64,000 nucleotides of DNA from Gigaspora margarita (Eukaryota > Glomeromycota > Glomeromycetes > Diversisporales > Gigasporaceae). Location of the stretch: assembly GCA_009809945.1 (NCBI GenBank), contig WTPW01001011.1, positions 63,776-127,775 of the forward strand, read 5' to 3'. The position numbers were made by a program, and so were the translations under genes. Below are positions 23,140 through 34,218 of the stretch, in pieces. Under the pieces are notes generated by a model. The model had not been told where the DNA came from. It saw only the letters and a program-made list of their open reading frames with translations, and did not search any database. The first letter of the stretch is position 1. Every line of letters starts with the position of its first letter.

Positions 23140-23513
23140 AAGGCACATTCTAAAGATAAATTTCCTCTATTCCATAGTTTATTGTGCTATATTCTTGTTG
23201 TAACAGGATTTCTTTGTAGTTATTCAAAGCTGAGCCTATCTTTAATGCTTTATCTTAGTACTCTTTAAGATAATGATCATCAAAATTTATCTCAAACAAT
23301 TATCTATGGTGTATTTTAACCGAGATTGAATTATTATAGAAAGTTTTTTAAATAGAACTTTGGTTTTTATATAACAATAATTTTTTTTCATACTTTTATA
23401 TAGAACTTTTTTTATTCACCATCGCAAAATTTTATAAAATTCAAATTAACTCTCAAAATCGCTTCAAATTGCACAAAATCGTTTTATCCCGCCACAAAAT
23501 TTACGTAATCCAA
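23140..23513. other. AT-rich spacer
   Basis: No gene or clear repeat, apart from the start of slightly GC-richer sequence at 23440 (GCTTCAAATTGCACAAAATCG). Confidence 0.4.
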
Positions 23514-23636
23514 ATCATCGGACACCCACCATTCACATGATTTTTGCACCAGCCAAATATAAATCAACCAATCATAAATAATCTCTAACCCTAACACTAA
23601 TTAGGTAGGTGCAATTGTTAGGTGCCCGAAGACTTT
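23514..23636. mobile_element. 123-bp MITE with CCCTAA-like core
   Basis: It has inverted ends ATCATCGGACACCCACCA and the complement of TTAGGTGCCCGAAGACT, with CTCTAACCCTAACACTAA between. The reverse complement is clearly the same family as 45441-45563 (GTCTCCGGACACCTACCA...GGTAGGTGTACGGAGAC). Confidence 0.75.
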
Positions 23637-23872
23637 CTCTGGCCTTTGATTGTGTTGGTCATGTGATGCGATTTCGAATAGTTAAAACGATTGACTTTCA
23701 AAAAATGAATATGTAACATCCTTTTAATTCCAGCTGGGATCACATGGTTACGGCTAACTCAATGCTAATTCTGGCAAAATCGAAATAAATCAAAATTTTT
23801 GGCTAAATTAATCGAAATTTTTGCTTAGAATTAAAATAATATTTCAATGTCCCTGATAAGCGTTAGAGTGAC

Positions 23873-24138
23873 CAGGATTATGATGCGGCATAATATGCAT
23901 AATTTGCATTTTTTTTCTATTTTTTCTATATGAATCCGCATAATCCGCTCACTTTCATGCAGCATGTGAACAAAAATTGATTGGCTGAATGAATAAACCG
24001 GTTTTTTCAAGTGACTGTAATCACCTGACTTGTCATGTTTTTCGAATTTTTATTGGCTACTAACTCAAAATTCGCATAAATCGCATAATTTATGATTTGT
24101 CGCATGCATAATTCGGCTAACTTCGCATCATAATCCTG
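23873..24138. mobile_element. hAT-like MITE, ends CAGGATTATGATGCG
   Basis: Perfect 15-bp TIRs lie at both ends: CAGGATTATGATGCG and CGCATCATAATCCTG. The next bases also alternate TGCATAAT/CGCATAAT motifs. The flanking octamers do not match well, so the target duplication has decayed or the ends recombined. No coding capacity. Confidence 0.75.
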
Positions 24139-24803
24139 GACACATGGTATATCACATGGTATTGGCCCATCATAATTGGTTATTTTGTGTAATCAGGAAA
24201 ATCATATAGCATCCGAGAAAAACTTGATTATATGCGAAGTTTAGTTTGGTATACGTCAATGACGTCATTCGTCAGGAATCATTAGTTCGGCTACGGAACC
24301 TGTCATTCAGATAGAAGGAATAAGTTCTATGACGAGTAGTAATAATTTTTAAATCAATGAATGTAGCATGAATAAAAAAATTGATGTAGAACATATCATC
24401 CTTCATAATTCATTAACAATCGTGATAACATTAATCGTAAATTATAATTACTGAACAAAATGAATGTTAAGAACTTTATCTCTCGTTTTCAAATTAATAT
24501 TTAAAGCGCATGTTGCAAAAAATATATTTCTTTTTGCTGCTGAAAATCTTTACCTTTTCGCAACGTCCACAACATTTTTCCAATGTTCAGAAAAGAAAAT
24601 TATGATCTTGAAAAAACAGGTACATACGTACGTATTCCGGAACAAAATTTTTATATGTATACATGGCTGATACTTTGGGAATATGGGTTACATAAATATG
24701 CAGGTAAGTCATCAGATGATCGGAATTTATAGCCCTTATTAATTGCAAGTCTTTCGTTACATTTCAGACAACAAATACGTACGCTTATAGTATAACTAGC
24801 TTA
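24139..24803 (+). promoter_or_regulatory. Upstream region of BTB-TLDc paralog B, with a CRE-like site
   Basis: The 8-bp palindrome TGACGTCA (24260-24267) is the classic cAMP-response/bZIP element; the neighbouring bases carry further ACGTCA/TCGTCA half-sites. It lies about 540 bp upstream of the start codon. TACGTACG motifs occur at 24621-24634 and 24776-24783, the latter about 21 bp from the ATG. The 68-codon open frame 24464-24670 has no recognisable domain. A regulatory role for these sites is inference. Confidence 0.35.
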
Positions 24804-26567
24804 ATGTGGTCACAAACTGATAACGATAGTAATTCTGATGTCAAAATAATTGCTGGAATTGAACCAGATATTAAAGAATTCAATGCACATTCATCAGTTT
24901 TACGTCCCTCCTCTCTTTATTTTCAAAGAGCTCTATCAGAACGATGGAAAGATAAAAAAAATGGTGTCTATATTATTACAAAGCCAAACATTCATCCTAA
25001 TATTTTTATGTTAATTCTTGAGTGAGTTTTTGTATAAATTTGATATAACTTTTAATTCTATTTATTCTATTAATTGCATTATAAGCTAATAAATCAATTT
25101 ATAATACATTTAAGTTATATTTATACAGGAAATAATATATTGAATTCATCCCCTGAGGAATCTTTAAATATTTTAGTTGCATCTGATGAACTTGAACTTC
25201 TTGATCTCGCCGAATGTGCTCAAAAGCGCTTAATTGAAAATTTTTCTCCATGGTTATTCTCTAATCTTGTAAATTCACTCAATGTTGTTTGTCATCATAA
25301 TCATTTTCATGAAGTATACAATCATGTTCTAAATTTTACTTTTAGAAATCCTTATTCTCTTTTTGATTCAGTCAATCTTCATTTATTAGATGAGGTAGCC
25401 ATGATTTTTCTTTTAGAAAGTGATGATCTAGAACTTAAGGAAATACAAATTTGGAATTATTTGATTAAATGGGGTGTTTCTAAAGTTCTTGATAATGATA
25501 ATAATGAAGTTGCAAATTGGTCTGATGAAAATATCTCAAGCTGGTCTGATGATCATTTCAAAGCATTAAAAGAAACTATTTCTTGTTGTATCCCCTTAAT
25601 TCGTTATTATCATGTTCCTAAAAGCTATATCAACAAGCAAATTAATCGTTATCACTTGGATTCTAATGCATTCATTAAGTCTAAAACCCCACCAAGAAGA
25701 TGTTCCAGATTAATTACCAATGAGAATAAAGCTATTATCTCAAGTTGGATTGATCACAAAGATAAAGATTATTATACTTGTATAACTGATCCTTATAAGA
25801 TTAAACTTTTATTACGTGGAAGTAGAGATGGTTGTAATGTTGATACATTTCATAAATTATGTGATTTTCAAGGTCCAACAATTGTAATACTTAAAACGAC
25901 CCAAGGTGATTTGATAGGTGGATATAATCCCGTAAACTGGAGTAAGTCTGCTACAAACATTGATACATTACCTTTAGATTTTACACAAGCGGAATATTTC
26001 TGCAATGGAATTTTGGGTAATATTCCTCTATTTGTTTCTACTGTTTTTCGTATATTGGAAGTACCATTTTTTATATTTAGAAAGAAACCATATTTTAGTA
26101 AAACTTCAAATAGTTTTATTTTTTCATTTACTGATCAATTAAATCCAGTATTAAGTAAGGTAAAAAATGGAAGAAAAAATAAGGCTATTTGGAATGATGA
26201 ATCATGCGGTGCATGTTTTGGGGAATCAGATTTATGCATGAAGTTAAATTTTTGGACTAGTAAATGGGAAAATTATGAGCGTAGAATAACTTCTTCACGT
26301 CATTTATATGTTGAAGAATATGAGGTTTTAGCAATTGATAACTGTAATTCAATGATGAGTATATTTTCGAAAATTTTGAGAATGAGCAAAGTATTTATTA
26401 TTTATTTTACAGTTATAATTTTAAATAGTTCAGTGTTGACTTATTATTGTTTATTGGCGATTTTGTCTTGTTTAATTTTTTGTTTGTTTAATTTTTTCAT
26501 ACATTACCCAGTGAAGATTATATTATATCTTTTTTTTATTTTTATTAGTAAGCTGGTAAATAGTTAG
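24804..26567 (+). CDS. BTB-BACK-TLDc protein with hydrophobic C-terminal tail (paralog B)
   Basis: Two exons, join(24804..25021, 25115..26567), give 556 residues. The split is CTTGA^GTGAGT...TTTAAG^T, restoring LDYIYTGNN; the codon position is identical to paralog A. The domain order also matches: BTB about 12-110, BACK about 112-230, TLDc about 277-480 (LLLRGSRDGCNVDTFHKLCD, GGYNPVNW, SFIFSF, CFGESDLCM, VEEYEVLAI), then a hydrophobic tail of two to three segments from about 499. The BTB exon differs from paralog A at 11 of 73 positions. The BACK region is nearly identical, while the TLDc insert (about 349-404; NIDTLPLDFTQAEYF, PLFVSTVFRILEVPFFIF) and the tail are clearly more diverged. Function is not known; a Cullin-3 adaptor or membrane scaffold is a family-based guess. 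Confidence 0.92.
25022..25114 (+). other. Intron of BTB-TLDc paralog B
   Basis: The 93-nt intron runs from GTGAGTTTTT to CATTTAAG. Its last third still resembles paralog A's intron (CTATTAATTGCATTATAAGC, ATTTATAAT), showing a fairly recent common origin. Confidence 0.9.
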
Positions 26568-27299
26568 ATAAAATTTTTATAATACTACAGATTTAATAAT
26601 CGAGATTGGGTAAAATTTTTATTCATGAAGCGGATATTACAAACAACTAAAAAGTTTTAAAAATAATATGATATATCTAAATATATATTTATTACTTATT
26701 TTCTAGATTTAACGTTCTTCACTCTGTTTCAGAAATTATTTTTATTGAATGCATCAAGCTTTCAATAGAACTTTTGAACTTCAATAGTACTTTCTAGAGC
26801 TTTTGACTTTAGGTTTCGTACTTTCAGCATGATAAATTTACCAAAAGTATTTTGGTATATTAAAAACACTTCGGCTGCGACAAAAATATCTAAAAGCTTT
26901 TTTAATTCGAAAGCTAAGATTCAGGCGTTTATTTTAATTCAAAACAGTTTAGCCACCTTGAAATAAAAAGCATTTCGTAATTTTCTTTTGTAAATTATTG
27001 CAATAGTATATTTCGAGAACTGGTAATCTGTTCTCGATGAGCTTGTTATTAAATAGAATGACGGATTTTTCTTACAAATTTTAATGTCAAATTTTCAAAA
27101 TAACTGGACGTGGCGCTCTTTCGAAACTTGCGCAATACTACATTATAATTTAAGTTAGAAATTAATTGTTAAAGCTGGTGCTGATGCTGCATTCTTGGAG
27201 TTGGGTTAAGAATTAAAAGCAGGCTTGTATGTCTTTTATTTAAACAGGATCCTCAAATTTCATCATTAGCTGCATGCTAATAGCTAATTTATTGTAGCA
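26568..27299. other. Intergenic, nothing recognised
   Basis: AT-rich; no gene, TIR pair or RNA was found. GC is slightly higher at 27105-27130 and 27175-27215. Confidence 0.4.
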
Positions 27300-27537
27300 G
27301 TTCGCGCACATGATAGCAAACCTGTATATGAGAAGTCATGACGTATGTTTTCCACCATTGTCGTCCTTGTATCAATGCTCAATTCTTTATCTACTACATT
27401 TACTATAGGTTTATTATTACTTTTACAGCAATTAGTAATGTTGGCCTTATTAATTACATTACTGATCGATGATATAAACTCATGTACGCATCGTGCGCAA
27501 AATTTGAATGCTAAGTTTCTCAGAGTTAGGGTTAAAG
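27300..27537. other. Unassigned segment, open on both strands
   Basis: Open frames exist on both strands (minus 27284-27559, plus 27345-27563). The plus frame is hydrophobic (TTFTIGLLLLLQQLVMLALL) and the minus frame mixed. Both run into the hAT element that starts at 27538, which supplies their last or first codons, so neither is intact as read. Base composition is higher in GC than the neighbours, so this may be gene debris. Confidence 0.3.
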
Positions 27538-27666
27538 TAGGGATGGCGAAAAAAAACAAATAAAGATTTTTGTTGATTTAAATCAGGTGATGCATATATT
27601 TTAAACTTATTAAAATCTTAAATACGACTGATATAAATCAATAAAATCATTTCTTTGTCATCCCTA
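27538..27666. mobile_element. 129-bp hAT-type MITE with perfect 8-bp TSD (GGTTAAAG)
   Basis: It begins TAGGGATGGCGAAAAA and ends TTTGTCATCCCTA. GGTTAAAG is present directly before (27530-27537) and after (27667-27674). A TTGATTTAAATCA palindrome is internal. Its terminus TAGGGATGG is shared with the element at 29320-29794. Confidence 0.9.
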
Positions 27667-27674
27667 GGTTAAAG

Positions 27675-28947
27675 CCTATATTTGGATAAGGTAGGTTTTG
27701 GCGGTATTATAATTATTCTAATCTGACAAGGATATAATTTGACACACAACATATACTGTATGTTTTTTATTATCATTGAGTAGAGTTGACTGGAATGTGC
27801 GAAGCGCACATATAACAAACCCAATTTGACGAAATCTTCTGATGATTGACGAAACCTTTGACGACGATTGATTTAACCAGTAACATAAACAAGATACAGT
27901 CGACTCTCTTTCAATAGATTTCTCTATAATGATCTCTGGATATGCTAAACTTTAAATTTGTTTCAAAAGTAATAATGTGATTTTAAAGTTTCACTGGCTT
28001 TATGTGAAAACTCACTAATTTTTATAATTGACGATATATGTGATAATGTTCTGTATTAATTAACTCGACACCTTAATTTTCACTGATTGAATAATAATTT
28101 AGATTGATGTATACTATAATTGTCTATCAAATTTATTTTAAATTCTTTAAAAAATCCAAAAATCTTGATATTGTAAAGGTTTCAAAAAAAAAAAAAAAAA
28201 GTTCACGAACTGATTTTTAAAAACTACCTGTTTATATAAGAAATAAGGTATTTTTAGCTATTTTATTTCCTGCAATGGAGGAAATTTTAAAGAATCCTCT
28301 TTAATATTACCTTTATATATATATATTAAAATGAAAAAAATAAGAAAAATTTATTTTTTCATTACGTACATTGATATTGATATTATTTATATAATCATAA
28401 AAAATTTTATTGCTACGATCAGACTACGTAAACTCAAAAATAATTTTTTCAGTTGTCACCTAATATTGGAACGTAATCGAGGCTTAAAATATCAACTGAC
28501 TAAGCCGACGTTACAAAAACTTGTTTAGCCTGTTTAGTCGAGCAACGCTTAAAAAAAAATATCGCACGTTTTGAACATTTTGAGCCATCCCGTGCTTAGT
28601 CACACTTTTGAATATTTTTAGCCATTCCGTGCTAATCATGCGTATCATACACAAGTGCATGATGCGCATGCTGCACATGACTTGCACATGTTAATGTATA
28701 TTAAATCGTAGCAATACAGGTAAGCATGATTTGATCTAATTGTGTATGATGAGCCTGCGATCTTTGATTAAGCTAATTGGTCAAAAAAATAATCAAAATT
28801 TCCGCGATAAAAAATGATTTATGATAAAGCCTATTCATATCTAAGTTATTTATAATTCAAAACCATGGTATCCCGAACCACATCTACAATGCAGCATCTA
28901 TAGAATTCTATAATGTTAATAATGATCAATTTTATTTTTTTATTAAA
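27675..28947. other. Intergenic, no gene supported
   Basis: AT-rich with a poly-A tract at 28186-28200. GC-richer short stretches at 27790-27870 (GCGAAGCGCACATATAAC) and 28555-28700 (GTGCATGATGCGCATGCTGCAC) look like old repeat fragments. The 65-codon plus frame 28331-28528 is lysine/isoleucine-rich background. Confidence 0.4.
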
Positions 28948-29060
28948 AGTCAACTAAGTCGATTTCACGAAAAATCGACTGATTTAACCGGCTAGGTCAA
29001 CTAACTTCTAGTCGGATTATAACACTATGTCAACTAATCCAATTTTTGCTAGTTTTACAG
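28948..29060. repeat. AGTCAACTAAGTCGATT repeat family (intact copy)
   Basis: The short repeated words AGTCAACTAAGTCGA, GAAAAATCGACTGATTTAA and CCGGCTAGGTCAACTAA match, in the same order, the two halves flanking the element at 9092-9867 (9040-9091 and 9868-9905). This copy is the uninterrupted counterpart. A third diverged copy is near 8817-8875. Confidence 0.65.
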
Positions 29061-29319
29061 GTTAAAAAAAAAAAAAAACTTCCTGCCAAATTAGCACAAA
29101 CAAATACAAAAAAGTAATTTGCTTCAATTATACTGTTTTTCATTATCATTGCTCAGTCAAATGACTTTATTAATACAGAAGGAAAAATATATGTAAATCT
29201 GTATGATATCAATCACAGGCTATACGTTAAAATGCTTGGGTATCTATTTCAAATACGTTATTCAAATTGATTATTCACATTTATAACAAGTTACATATTT
29301 ATAACATGTATGTCGTAAC

Positions 29320-29794
29320 TAGGGATGGGTTCGGTCGGTTACGGTCGGTTTCGGTCGGTTATTATCGACTATAGGCATATAACCGGCTAAGTGCGGTCGG
29401 TCATACCGGCTAATAGCCGACTATAGTCGATCAATTATTTTACTATGCAAAGGTTCTTTGATACTTTAACCAAAGTTTAGAGCTGATCTTTCTGATTCTA
29501 ATGGCGATTAGATCATCAAAATTGGTTCGTTGGTTCTTGAGATAATTGAGATTAAAGCAAGAAAATAAGGATCGACAAATTTACGGTTACACAAAGAATC
29601 ATATTTTGTGTACAGTCGATCACGTATAGTATTTACGGGATCTTCCGCTTATCGGGCTGATCCGTGTCGATCTGTTTTGAAATCTGACATCGGCTATAAT
29701 TTAGTCGGTCAGCTAAGCCGTTCTGACCGACTAGAATCGGTTACGGCTAATAGCCGGTCACAAACGGCTATAACCGTAACCGTACCCATCCCTA
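29320..29794. mobile_element. hAT-type non-autonomous element with perfect 8-bp TSD (GTCGTAAC)
   Basis: The ends are TAGGGATGGG and CCCATCCCTA, and GTCGTAAC flanks both sides (29312-29319, 29795-29802). Subterminal regions are GC-rich with many GGTCGGTTA/TAACCG words in opposite orientations, likely transposase-binding repeats. The interior (about 29445-29570) is related to the foldback element at 40377-41062, sharing TTTCTGATTCTAATG, ATCATCAAAAT and AATAAGGAT blocks. The 70-codon frame 29608-29820 is a by-product of these repeats. Confidence 0.92.
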
Positions 29795-29894
29795 GTCGTA
29801 ACATCCTAATACTGACTTAGCCATTATCTGTTGCATGGGAAAATGTATCCAAATGAATTTATAGCAAAGCAAGACTTAATTATACAGCATTATA

Positions 29895-30570
29895 TACAGT
29901 GGCAAGTGAGTATGCATTGCTATTGCTATGGATTCTAATCACCAAATAAGAAGTCTTGCACTGCTATTGCAAATGAGAAGCCCAAATACCAAGGTATTTA
30001 CATGGAGCCTAATCTCAAAAATGAGATTCTGTATTAAGATCTGAAATGGGATGACCAGTTGGCTGGCCAATTCCAATACTATTCTTGTAGCCTCAGAATT
30101 TAATCACAGCATAAAAGGTCCTTGCCTCATAATTGCTGTGGATCTCAACCACCAAAAAAAAAGATCCTTGTAGTGCTATCATGGCTGTAGTGCCTAATTA
30201 CCAAAAAAAAGGCCCCTTGTACTAATATTGCCACAAAGCCTATTCTTTTTTGTTTGAAATCCTGAAATAACCCACAAAGCCTATTCTTAAATAATGGGTC
30301 CTTGTATTGCTATTGCCATGAAGCCTAATTACAAATATGAGATTGCTATTATGCTTTCATTGCCTTGGAGCTAGTAAGCAAATGAATGGTCCATGAACTG
30401 TGATCACTGTTAAGCCCTACCCACCAAACAAAGGCCCTTGCATTGCATTACAATAAAGCCTAATCACCAAACATGAGAGCCTTGCAGTGCTTTCACAGTC
30501 ATGTACTATCATTACAGTTTTGGTGTCTAATTACCAAACATTACCAAATAAAAAATTACTTGTATTGCCT
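29895..30570. repeat. Degenerate satellite, about 45-48 bp unit, around a dozen copies
   Basis: Successive diverged units follow the pattern GGTCCTTGTATTGCTATTGC, then CATGAAGCCTAATTACCAAA plus an A-rich joint, for example near 29914, 30115, 30165, 30295, 30420 and 30470. Identity between neighbours is modest, so the array is old. GC is clearly higher than the surroundings. Reading frames are broken by unit-length changes, so coding is unlikely. The family was not recognised. Confidence 0.7.
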
Positions 30571-30866
30571 GCAATGGCTGCAGAACCAACCTGCCTTAGT
30601 ATAGCGAACTTTCATTGTGATTGGCTGATTTTTGTAGATCATCCCATGAGAATACAAAAATATGATTGGTCGATTGAAATCGTTTACAAGACAATTTATT
30701 TTATATGAAACCAACTAAAAAAATTTATTCATTAATTAAAGTATTCTTACAAAATTTTGATAACTTAGAGAACATCATTCTAGTGCAAACAATATTCAAC
30801 AAACCAAGATATTAAATAAAAAATAAAATAAAAGCAAAAATATAAAAAAATAAGGGTTTTAAAAAA

Positions 30867-31119
30867 TGTGCATTGTGACCATGGTGCACCCTTTTATGCT
30901 TCTCGAAATTTTAACTGGGTAATTCCTGTTGCACTTTTAATGAAAAATGCTTCTCTTCTGATGTTACCTTAGACTCTAATTTTAAATTAATCTTAAACCT
31001 AATCCTAACCTAACTCCAACTCTAAACTTCTAACCTTCTAACCCTAACCCTAACACTAATTGCAATATTATTATTTATATTTCCTACTATAGGAGTGCAC
31101 CATAATGCACAGTGCACCA
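30867..31119. mobile_element. MITE with TGTGCATTGTG/GTGCACC ends and CCCTAA core
   Basis: Ends GTGCATTGTGACCATGGTGCACC and the complementary GTGCACCATAATGCACAGT pair imperfectly. The middle holds CTAACCCTAACCCTAACACTAA. The family recurs at 38979-39162 (GGTGTCCTATGCACATTGTG...GGCACAAAATGCACAGGGGC), which also has a TTGCACTTTTAA-like left half and a telomere-like core. Confidence 0.65.
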
Positions 31120-31465
31120 AATTATAAATCTCAAAAAATAAAAAATAAAATAAAATAAAAAATTAGAAAAAAAATATAAAAAGCATGAAAAAAATAGAAA
31201 GTATGAAACATTTACTCTAGAAGATATTAAAAGATATATAAAAACAAGTTTGAACTATAATAACTAGTTCTACCAATGTCAAACTAATTTATCTTAATTC
31301 TAAATTAATAACTAATAAGTAAAACCTCTAAAAAAAGCACAACCTTTAAATAAAACACAACTTACCTAAATACAATCTTAAATTCCAGTCCAAAAATCTA
31401 CATAACTCTGCAAATAACCATTTCTTATTCTTCTCTAAGTACATTAAATCTTTGGTCCACAAAGG

Positions 31466-31715
31466 CAGTGTTGTATGTTTTGGCTTGTCTATATCCAAAA
31501 TTGTTCAAATGTCCAAAGCTTGTCCAGGCTTTAATAATTAATAAATTTATCTAAAAAATATATAACTATATATTTTGTTAGATGCTAAACATATTCTAGT
31601 TAAAATTAAAATAGGTTATCTTAATAAAATTTTAAGTAATTGTACTTTATTTAATTGTCCAAAATTGTCCAAAATTGTTCAAATCATTGTCCAAAGTTGT
31701 CCCATGGCAACACTG
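31466..31715. mobile_element. 250-bp hAT-type MITE with perfect 8-bp TSD (CACAAAGG)
   Basis: Ends CAGTGTTG and CAACACTG are flanked by CACAAAGG on both sides (31458-31465, 31716-31723). Subterminal TTGTCCAAA/TTGTCCAAG motifs repeat near both ends. The 65-codon frame 31575-31772 overlaps the right end and is not a gene. Confidence 0.9.
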
Positions 31716-31723
31716 CACAAAGG

Positions 31724-33040
31724 TGCATCTAACATACTTGTAACATTATCTTTAATGTCAACTCTCTCCTGAAATCTATAAGCTTAAACTTTATTACTTT
31801 ATATAGTTAATTTATTTTACTAGTATACTGTCTTTAGAGCTATGAAAATTATAAATAAAATAAATTAGTGATATAAGCCTTTTAAAATAAATTACCAAAC
31901 TTCAAAGATTTATAAATTATATTTATACTTATTGGCTAAATTAAACTATATAAATATGCCTCTCATCTAACTTCTAAATTACCTTGTCAATTACCAAATT
32001 ACTTCAATATGTTGTAGAGCTAAAGGTTGTACTTTCTAAATTTTTATGTTGTAACTTTACAAATTCATATTTGTGGCTGTGAATTCATTTTTTGTGACTG
32101 TGAATCATTACTATAATAAGAATTTATTAGATAAGATGGTCTACAAAAATCAGCTATGCTACTTGTCTTACTAACCTTTAAAAAAGAAAAACAATCTCTT
32201 TATACTCATAATAATTCAATATCAACAATCATATATAATTACAACATTAACCAGAAATATCTGTGTTTAATGAAATACTATAAGGACTATGGCATAAAAA
32301 ATTATAAAGGTTTAAGCAACAATTTGAATATATAATACTATAAAGTCTTCCAATCTTGAATTTGACAAACTCTTCAAATTACTATATATTCCCAAAAATA
32401 AGCTACCACATTTGTGCAAATAATTATATAAAAATATAGAAGTAGCATATTTTTGAATTGTTGAATGTTTTAAAAACTTGAAAGTGTACTAATTGGTGTA
32501 TTTTGATGTTCTGAACAACTTTATTTAATTATGTATTTAGGTTTACTTAGTAAAATTTAGACTTTTATATATAGCAACTGCTGGCAATTTCTCTAAGATT
32601 TTTTAAAAAAATGAGAAGGGTAGATTATTTTCATAGTATCTTATTTTTGGGAATATATAGTAATGTGGCTTCCAATAATTATTTATTACAAAGAAATTGA
32701 AAATTTTTATGAATATCTCTAAATTTAAAGATCCATATTATTTTATCAACAATCATTTTAGACACTATATTTTATCAATACATATTTCACTAATAATTAC
32801 AGGCTAACTTTTCAAAAATCCATTTTTCAAAATACCATTCACCAAAAATCAAAATACTAAAAATATCCAGAAAACAATCAATAGCAGAAATCTTTGTAAA
32901 ATCTTTAAAGGATGAAAGGACATTATTTTACTAAAAAAACATACTGTGTTTTTGCAAAATAATGCACAGGGGTATAACTTCAATTTTTGACCCAAATTAA
33001 CATCATGAAATTTTTTAATCTGATAATCATTGATATATAA
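31724..33040. other. AT-rich intergenic DNA
   Basis: No gene. A dispersed inverted pair (CCCAAAAATAAGCTACC at about 32391 and ATCTTATTTTTGGGAATATATAGTAATG at about 32638-32665, with ATTACTATATATTCCC at 32380) suggests an element of about 280 bp spanning 32380-32667. The reverse frame 32849-33043 is background. Confidence 0.4.
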
Positions 33041-33560
33041 CAAAAAAACAATATATATCGATTAAGATATAATGATAAAAATCAATAGTGCAGTTGTAAA
33101 ACAATAGATATCAATAATTGATAACTATTGATTAACAGATATAAATTGTTATGCATCTGCAATCAATTATTATCAAATTGATTCAAGTCGATACATAACG
33201 ATTAATGGTTACCAATTATTTAAAATTTAACTTAGCAAATTTTTGGATTTACATTTTTTTAGTGTTAAGACATGATCTACATTGTACAAGATAAAATATC
33301 AATCATATCTGATATCAATAATCAGTTTACATTATTTTTTTTGCTTTTATTGTTTTAGTTAACTAACTTTTTTCTTTCTGGTTACTGGATTTAGTCAATA
33401 CTGGTACCATTATTACATTCATCACCAAAATTTGCATGGGGATTACTATCGATTTTTATCATTATTGGATAGTAATCGATTTAAATCCCCCATGACGAGG
33501 ACTATCGATTAAGATAGTAATCGATAATAATCGGTAATAATCGATAGATATCAGATTAAA
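33041..33560. repeat. Cluster of ATCGAT/ATCAATTATTA words, left of the gap
   Basis: Many short TATCGATTA, ATAATCGATA and GATATCAATAATTGATAAC words in both orientations give a dispersed palindromic texture, for example TACTATCGATT...AGTAATCGATT at 33445-33483. The same words recur at 34990-35190 and 36475-36650. Confidence 0.55.
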
Positions 33561-33589
33561 AATCACGAATAACAATACTATTATACTGT

Positions 33590-34218
33590 ATACTTATTTT
33601 TAAACATTTTACAAATTTTTGCATGTTTTCGCATGTTTTCACAAGGTTTCGCAATTTAATATAAAATTTTATATTTTTTATTTATTTTTATTTATTATTA
33701 TTATTATATATTATATTTTAATTAAATATATATTTTTAATCAATATTATATATTTTATTATATATTATTATACATTTTTTATGAAAAAATAAAAAAAATA
33801 ACAAAAAAAAATAAAAACAAAAAAAAATAATGAAACCTTTTTGCACTTCGTTGCATAATGCTAGCTCTATATACTTATTTTTTTCACCTTGCTGTTATCT
33901 ATTATTTCTTTTCTTCTTTGTTTTAACTATAATATTTGCTTATATTCGCTTATATTCACTTATATTTGCTACTTCCTAAAATAAAAAAAATGATAAAAAA
34001 AAATAAACCCAAAAAAAACGAAAATGAAAAAATAGTAATATTTTAAACTACTTTCATATTTTGTCACATAATACTAGCTCTATATACTTATTTTTCTTAC
34101 CCTGTAGTTAGCTATTATTTTTCTTTTTCTTTGTTTAACTATTATATTCGTTTATATTTACTAATATTCGCTCATATTCGCAACTTCCTAATAAGTATAA
34201 AAAAAACAAAAACAAAAA
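33590..34218. repeat. Repeat bordering the assembly gap
   Basis: GCATGTTTTCGCATGTTTTCACAAG followed by AATTTAATATAAAATTTTATATTTTTTATT is the complement of sequence at about 62060-62110. Two direct copies of a block ending AATGCTAGCTCTATATACTTATTTTT...CGCTTATATTCAC...CTACTTCCTAA lie at 33855-33975 and 34070-34195. The block likely caused the gap. Confidence 0.6.

Noticed and set aside
24464..24670. 68-codon frame upstream of paralog B
   Set aside because: No domain; it overlaps the likely promoter region, and the composition is background.
29608..29820. 70-codon Arg/Ser-rich frame
   Set aside because: It lies within the hAT-type element and reads its GGTCGGTTA/TAACCG subterminal repeats.
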